Positions 61,275-64,000 of a stretch of DNA of 64,000 nucleotides are shown in pieces (position 1 is the first letter of the stretch; each line of letters starts with the position of its first letter). Under the pieces are notes generated by a model that was given only the letters and a program-made list of their open reading frames with translations, had not been told where the DNA came from and searched no databases. The position numbers and the translations under genes were made by a program. The stretch lies in assembly GCF_028502605.1 (NCBI RefSeq), contig NC_079232.1, positions 3,100,001 through 3,164,000 on the forward strand, given 5' to 3'. Source of the stretch: Trichoderma breve. Lineage: Eukaryota > Ascomycota > Sordariomycetes > Hypocreales > Hypocreaceae.

Positions 61275-62507
61275 ATGGCGTGTCTTCTAGATCTCCCAAA
61301 CGAATTATTCTTCGAGATAATCAAGGTCCTCGATATTGGCGACAAAATCAACCTAAGCTCAACATGCAAATTTTACAGAGCCCAACTTTTGCCAGAAATT
61401 TTTAAAGCAATACGATTAAATAATGATGAGGCATCGGCAACATCTGCACGGACTGTCGTTGAGACTTACGGCCAGTACACAAAAACAATCGAATTTATAT
61501 GCCAATGCGGACGAGATGATAGGGCAACGGCACCGTCTTTGCTACCGGCAGCTTGCGGGGTCTTGAAAGGTCACTTCACGCCAAACCTACAAACTGTCAA
61601 AGTGAAGTTTGACTTTGACCTCGATAATGAAGACAATGAGGTCTATCAGGACTTCGACTTTCATGAAGATGCGAACTATACGCGCGAGAGGGAACTGCGA
61701 GAGAAATGGCGGGCGCTTATGAACGAGACTTGGGAGGCTCTTGTCGCCAATACTCTAATCACTGAGCTTATCCTTGATTGCTTTCCACCAAAGTGGACAT
61801 CTACATATCGTACTGATGCGTTTCGCCAGTTTCTTAATCAGCTTGAATCTGCAACATTCAACATCTTTGGCTTCGAAGATTACTCAGGAATCCGGACTAA
61901 TACAATGACAGACTATCGTAAATTTCTCCGCAACTTGGATGCTTTATTTTTCCGCCATATGAGGGGACTTAAATATCTGCATATTCAGGCTTCGGATCCT
62001 CTTGGTTCCGCCGAACACGGCGGCAATACTTTTATCCCGCTTGCTTTAAAGCCAGGCGACCTCCCTCTTTTACAATCTCTCACGTTAGAAAACTGCTTCG
62101 TCTGCCCAGAGTTGATTTCGTTTATACAAAGTCATGCCCAGGTCATCAAATTTCTCGACATAGATGAGTGCTTCTGCTGGTCAGAAGTGCCTTGGGCTCA
62201 GTTCTTTGATGAGATATATGAAGCGAAGCCACGGCTTACTGAGTTACTTGCTGGGGGCAATAAGGCGCCATTTCCGTTCGATGAAATGCCTTATTGGGAA
62301 GAAGACGACACTGTTCTACTTATGCACCAGAAGTTAGAGGCAGACTCAACACTAAAGATCTTTAGGCAGATGCACCTGGATCCTGATAACGGTATACTCT
62401 CTGTGGATCATGACGAAACTGTGGAGCGATTCAACCGTGGTGATGATCAGAGGGCATACAATCGTCTGATGGCACTGGTCAATGAGAATAGGCAAAGTCT
62501 GTCCTAA
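61275..62507 (+). CDS. F-box protein
   Basis: Single exon, 410 residues. The N-terminus MACLLDLPNELFFEIIKVLD and the following DKINLSSTCKFYRAQLLPEI are a clear F-box (residues 4-45), which binds Skp1 in SCF ubiquitin ligases. The rest has leucine-rich stretches (LPLLQSLTLENCFVCPELIS, VIKFLDIDECFCW) that resemble degenerate LRR-like substrate-binding repeats common in fungal F-box families. The start is the first ATG; an in-frame TTG 27 bases upstream is not used. Such genes are numerous and fast-evolving in ascomycetes; the target is unknown. Its codon use is less biased than that of the housekeeping genes on the left. Confidence 0.85.
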   Translation: MACLLDLPNELFFEIIKVLDIGDKINLSSTCKFYRAQLLPEIFKAIRLNNDEASATSARTVVETYGQYTKTIEFICQCGRDDRATAPSLLPAACGVLKGHFTPNLQTVKVKFDFDLDNEDNEVYQDFDFHEDANYTRERELREKWRALMNETWEALVANTLITELILDCFPPKWTSTYRTDAFRQFLNQLESATFNIFGFEDYSGIRTNTMTDYRKFLRNLDALFFRHMRGLKYLHIQASDPLGSAEHGGNTFIPLALKPGDLPLLQSLTLENCFVCPELISFIQSHAQVIKFLDIDECFCWSEVPWAQFFDEIYEAKPRLTELLAGGNKAPFPFDEMPYWEEDDTVLLMHQKLEADSTLKIFRQMHLDPDNGILSVDHDETVERFNRGDDQRAYNRLMALVNENRQSLS

Positions 62508-62785
62508 TATTGTCTGAATAACTATTTTATTATTCATTCATTTTTTAACATTTAAAACGGATTACTCTTTTTGAGCATTTTTTCTTATACTTATGCGGCC
62601 CTCTTGGACTGGGTTTTTGCAACACCGTCTCAGACAGCTGCCCGTTGGTCCCGTGCACTTTTAGATACCAACTGTGTTAGCCAACGGGTAGATTTACTCG
62701 TCCAGCCTAACAATAACATTCTCTCACTCTGCAACATATTCCCCTTTGTTGCTCTTGACCTCAATTGCCGCAACCGTCAACCACA

Positions 62786-63310
62786 ATGCTCATGAGCGGG
62801 GCTTCGATCGTGAAGCAGGGCATAGTGCGCAACCTACGATCCGCTACGCAACAGCTACAACCATGTGGAGTCGACCTCTCTTTACGCCGCGTCTTGGCCT
62901 GGACTTCACCTGCCACAATCGACTTCGATAATTCACATCGACAGGCCGCCAATACCTCGGAGCTGCGTTTTGACAAAGATGCCGAGACTATCAAACTACG
63001 CCAGGGGGTATATCTTGTCGAATTCAACGAGACTGTCTCTGTCCCATTGGATTATATGGGCCAGGTGTTTGTTCGGTCGTCACTGTGGCGGTCCGGCGCT
63101 ACACTTACGGCGGGTGTTGTGGATGCCGGTTACGAGGGCGCTCTTGGTGCATTGCTCGATATAAAGAATCCAGCTGGCATCGTTCTTCACAAAGATGCCA
63201 AGCTAGGGAAGATAGTGATGCATCAGTTGGAAGAGAAGGTTGCAGGTTATTGTGGTATTTATCAATTTTCGGGGAACAGCCTGGGACGCGATGGACCTCG
63301 AAAAAGATGA
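62786..63310 (+). CDS. dUTPase / dCTP-deaminase superfamily protein
   Basis: Single exon, 174 residues. Matching features of the trimeric dUTPase-like fold: an N-terminal ASIVKQGIVRNL segment, CGVDLSL (motif 1-like), FVRSSLWRSGA (the R-S-S phosphate-binding motif), TAGVVDAGYEGALG (motif 3-like, with the Asp used to activate water in dUTPases), and LGKIVMHQL (the conserved strand). The overall layout follows bacterial/archaeal Dcd-type proteins more than the usual eukaryotic dUTPase. By recollected alignment with bacterial Dcd, its catalytic Glu is not conserved here, so dUTP hydrolysis or another activity seems likelier than dCTP deamination. The start could also be the second Met at 62792. 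The pyrimidine-rich leader at 62690-62780 fits a promoter. Confidence 0.82.
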   Translation: MLMSGASIVKQGIVRNLRSATQQLQPCGVDLSLRRVLAWTSPATIDFDNSHRQAANTSELRFDKDAETIKLRQGVYLVEFNETVSVPLDYMGQVFVRSSLWRSGATLTAGVVDAGYEGALGALLDIKNPAGIVLHKDAKLGKIVMHQLEEKVAGYCGIYQFSGNSLGRDGPRKR

Positions 63311-64000
63311 CCATACACTACCTACATGTACCTACAGGTAGTTTCTACCAGGGAGTTCAGAATAAAATAAGAAGAAGATGGCTACTTTCGATAGCTCCTT
63401 GCTACAGATGAGAGATGGTGCCCCAAAACATCCTGCACGACTTCATAAAGGTTAGACCTCCCTAGTAGAACACTCGGCATCCTCTCATTTGATAGCTTCT
63501 TCTTAGCTGTGCGAGCCGTTACTAATATACCTGGCCGAGCTGGCGAGCATGAAAATTTATTAGCAATATGCTGCAGCTCGGCCATGCAGATGGCTTCAGC
63601 GTGCCTCTCAACTTCAACATCGTTTACAGCTAGGGACGACACACCCGGCCCATCGAGCGGCGCAGCCTCGTGCAGCTGCTATGCCCTAAGGATATCGCCC
63701 GGTAGTTAACTCTGAAAGAGGAGATTATTCTGAATGTAACCTCGAAACTAGCGCCCAGCTGGCTTCCTGGTCTTATCCTCGCCAAGGTGCCCTCTCTTTA
63801 GATGCTGAGATAGGATGGCTTATAGAGCGGAAGTGGCAGTGTGAGCACGCGCGTCAGAAACGTGCATCAGATCGGAAGTTAGATCGGAATTTGGATCGGA
63901 ATGGGATCGGAATGTTTCCTAAGCATCCTTTTTCATCGCCTTACATTGCCGGTTAGGCTAATCCCCTGATACTAATGGTAAGTGTGTATAAATTAGTATA
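63311..64000. other. right-edge intergenic with a 12-bp tandem repeat
   Basis: It follows the dUTPase-like gene. An 86-codon minus-strand frame (63382-63642) has no recognised domain. A 12-bp period repeat of RGATCGGAA lies at 63869-63912. The edge may be the start of another gene outside the window. Confidence 0.4.
63869..63912 (+). repeat. 12-bp period tandem repeat (RGATCGGAANNN)x4
   Basis: AGATCGGAA at 63869, AGATCGGAA at 63881, GGATCGGAA at 63893 and GGATCGGAA at 63904 follow each other at 11-12-base steps. Confidence 0.85.

Noticed and set aside
63869..63912. AGATCGGAAG match to a common sequencing-adapter start
   Set aside because: The motif is part of four diverged tandem units followed by unique sequence, and the adapter continuation is missing, so contamination is unlikely.
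1..64000. CRISPR arrays, bacterial operons, rRNA, intact transposons or a secondary-metabolite cluster
   Set aside because: No regularly spaced identical repeats, no transposase or reverse-transcriptase text, no PKS/NRPS or terpene-cyclase motifs were seen in any frame.

Overview
The window is nuclear DNA of a filamentous ascomycete, most likely a Sordariomycete and probably of the Hypocreales. Most multi-exon genes carry short introns of about 50-150 bases with GTAAGT/GTATGT-type donors and CTAAC/CTGAC-type branch sites close to the acceptor. The proteins are typical of that group: a PTR2 peptide transporter, an INDA1/GAP-like amino-acid permease, bifunctional ADE5,7, mitochondrial KGD4, and ARMH3 (DUF1741). 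The order is my inference from protein style; no rRNA or species marker is present.

Layout. 0.6-2.8 kb: a four-exon hypothetical protein with a zinc-ribbon-like N-terminus. 3.3 kb: an intron-containing tRNA-Leu(CAG), followed by a 34-base G run. 4.6-6.6 kb: a PTR2-type peptide transporter. 6.6-13.3 kb: gene-poor, with six copies of a short repeat. 13.3-15.2 kb: an MFS transporter. 18.2-19.7 kb: a mitochondrial DUF1992/DNAJC28-like protein. 20.1-20.95 kb: a second repeat cluster in the opposite orientation. 21.5-23.8 kb: ADE5,7. 24.5-25.3 kb: possible decayed coding sequence. 26.5-27.9 kb: an App1-like phosphatase. 28.4-30.0 kb: a membrane-anchored SGNH-like hydrolase. 33.6-37.1 kb: a 1162-residue disordered protein. 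40.4-40.9 kb: KGD4. 42.0-44.3 kb: an ARMH3 homologue. 46.5-48.3 kb: an amino-acid permease. 48.3-56.8 kb: about 8.5 kb without a recognisable gene. 56.8-63.3 kb: an accessory-looking block with an HNH-nuclease-like protein, a GPI-type pepsin-like protein with degenerate active-site motifs, an F-box protein and a dUTPase/dCTP-deaminase-fold protein.

How the genes relate. I see no operon-like or biosynthetic cluster. Most are housekeeping or nutrient-uptake genes: peptide and amino-acid import, purine synthesis, 2-oxoglutarate dehydrogenase assembly, Golgi lipid and membrane functions. The main unexplained structures are the TTCACAGCA repeat family in two inverted clusters flanking the 13.3-19.7 kb segment, a perfect 13-bp-arm hairpin at 31.83 kb, an over-represented TACGGAGTA nonamer, and the accessory block at the right end. 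I did not find a convincing new multi-gene system.
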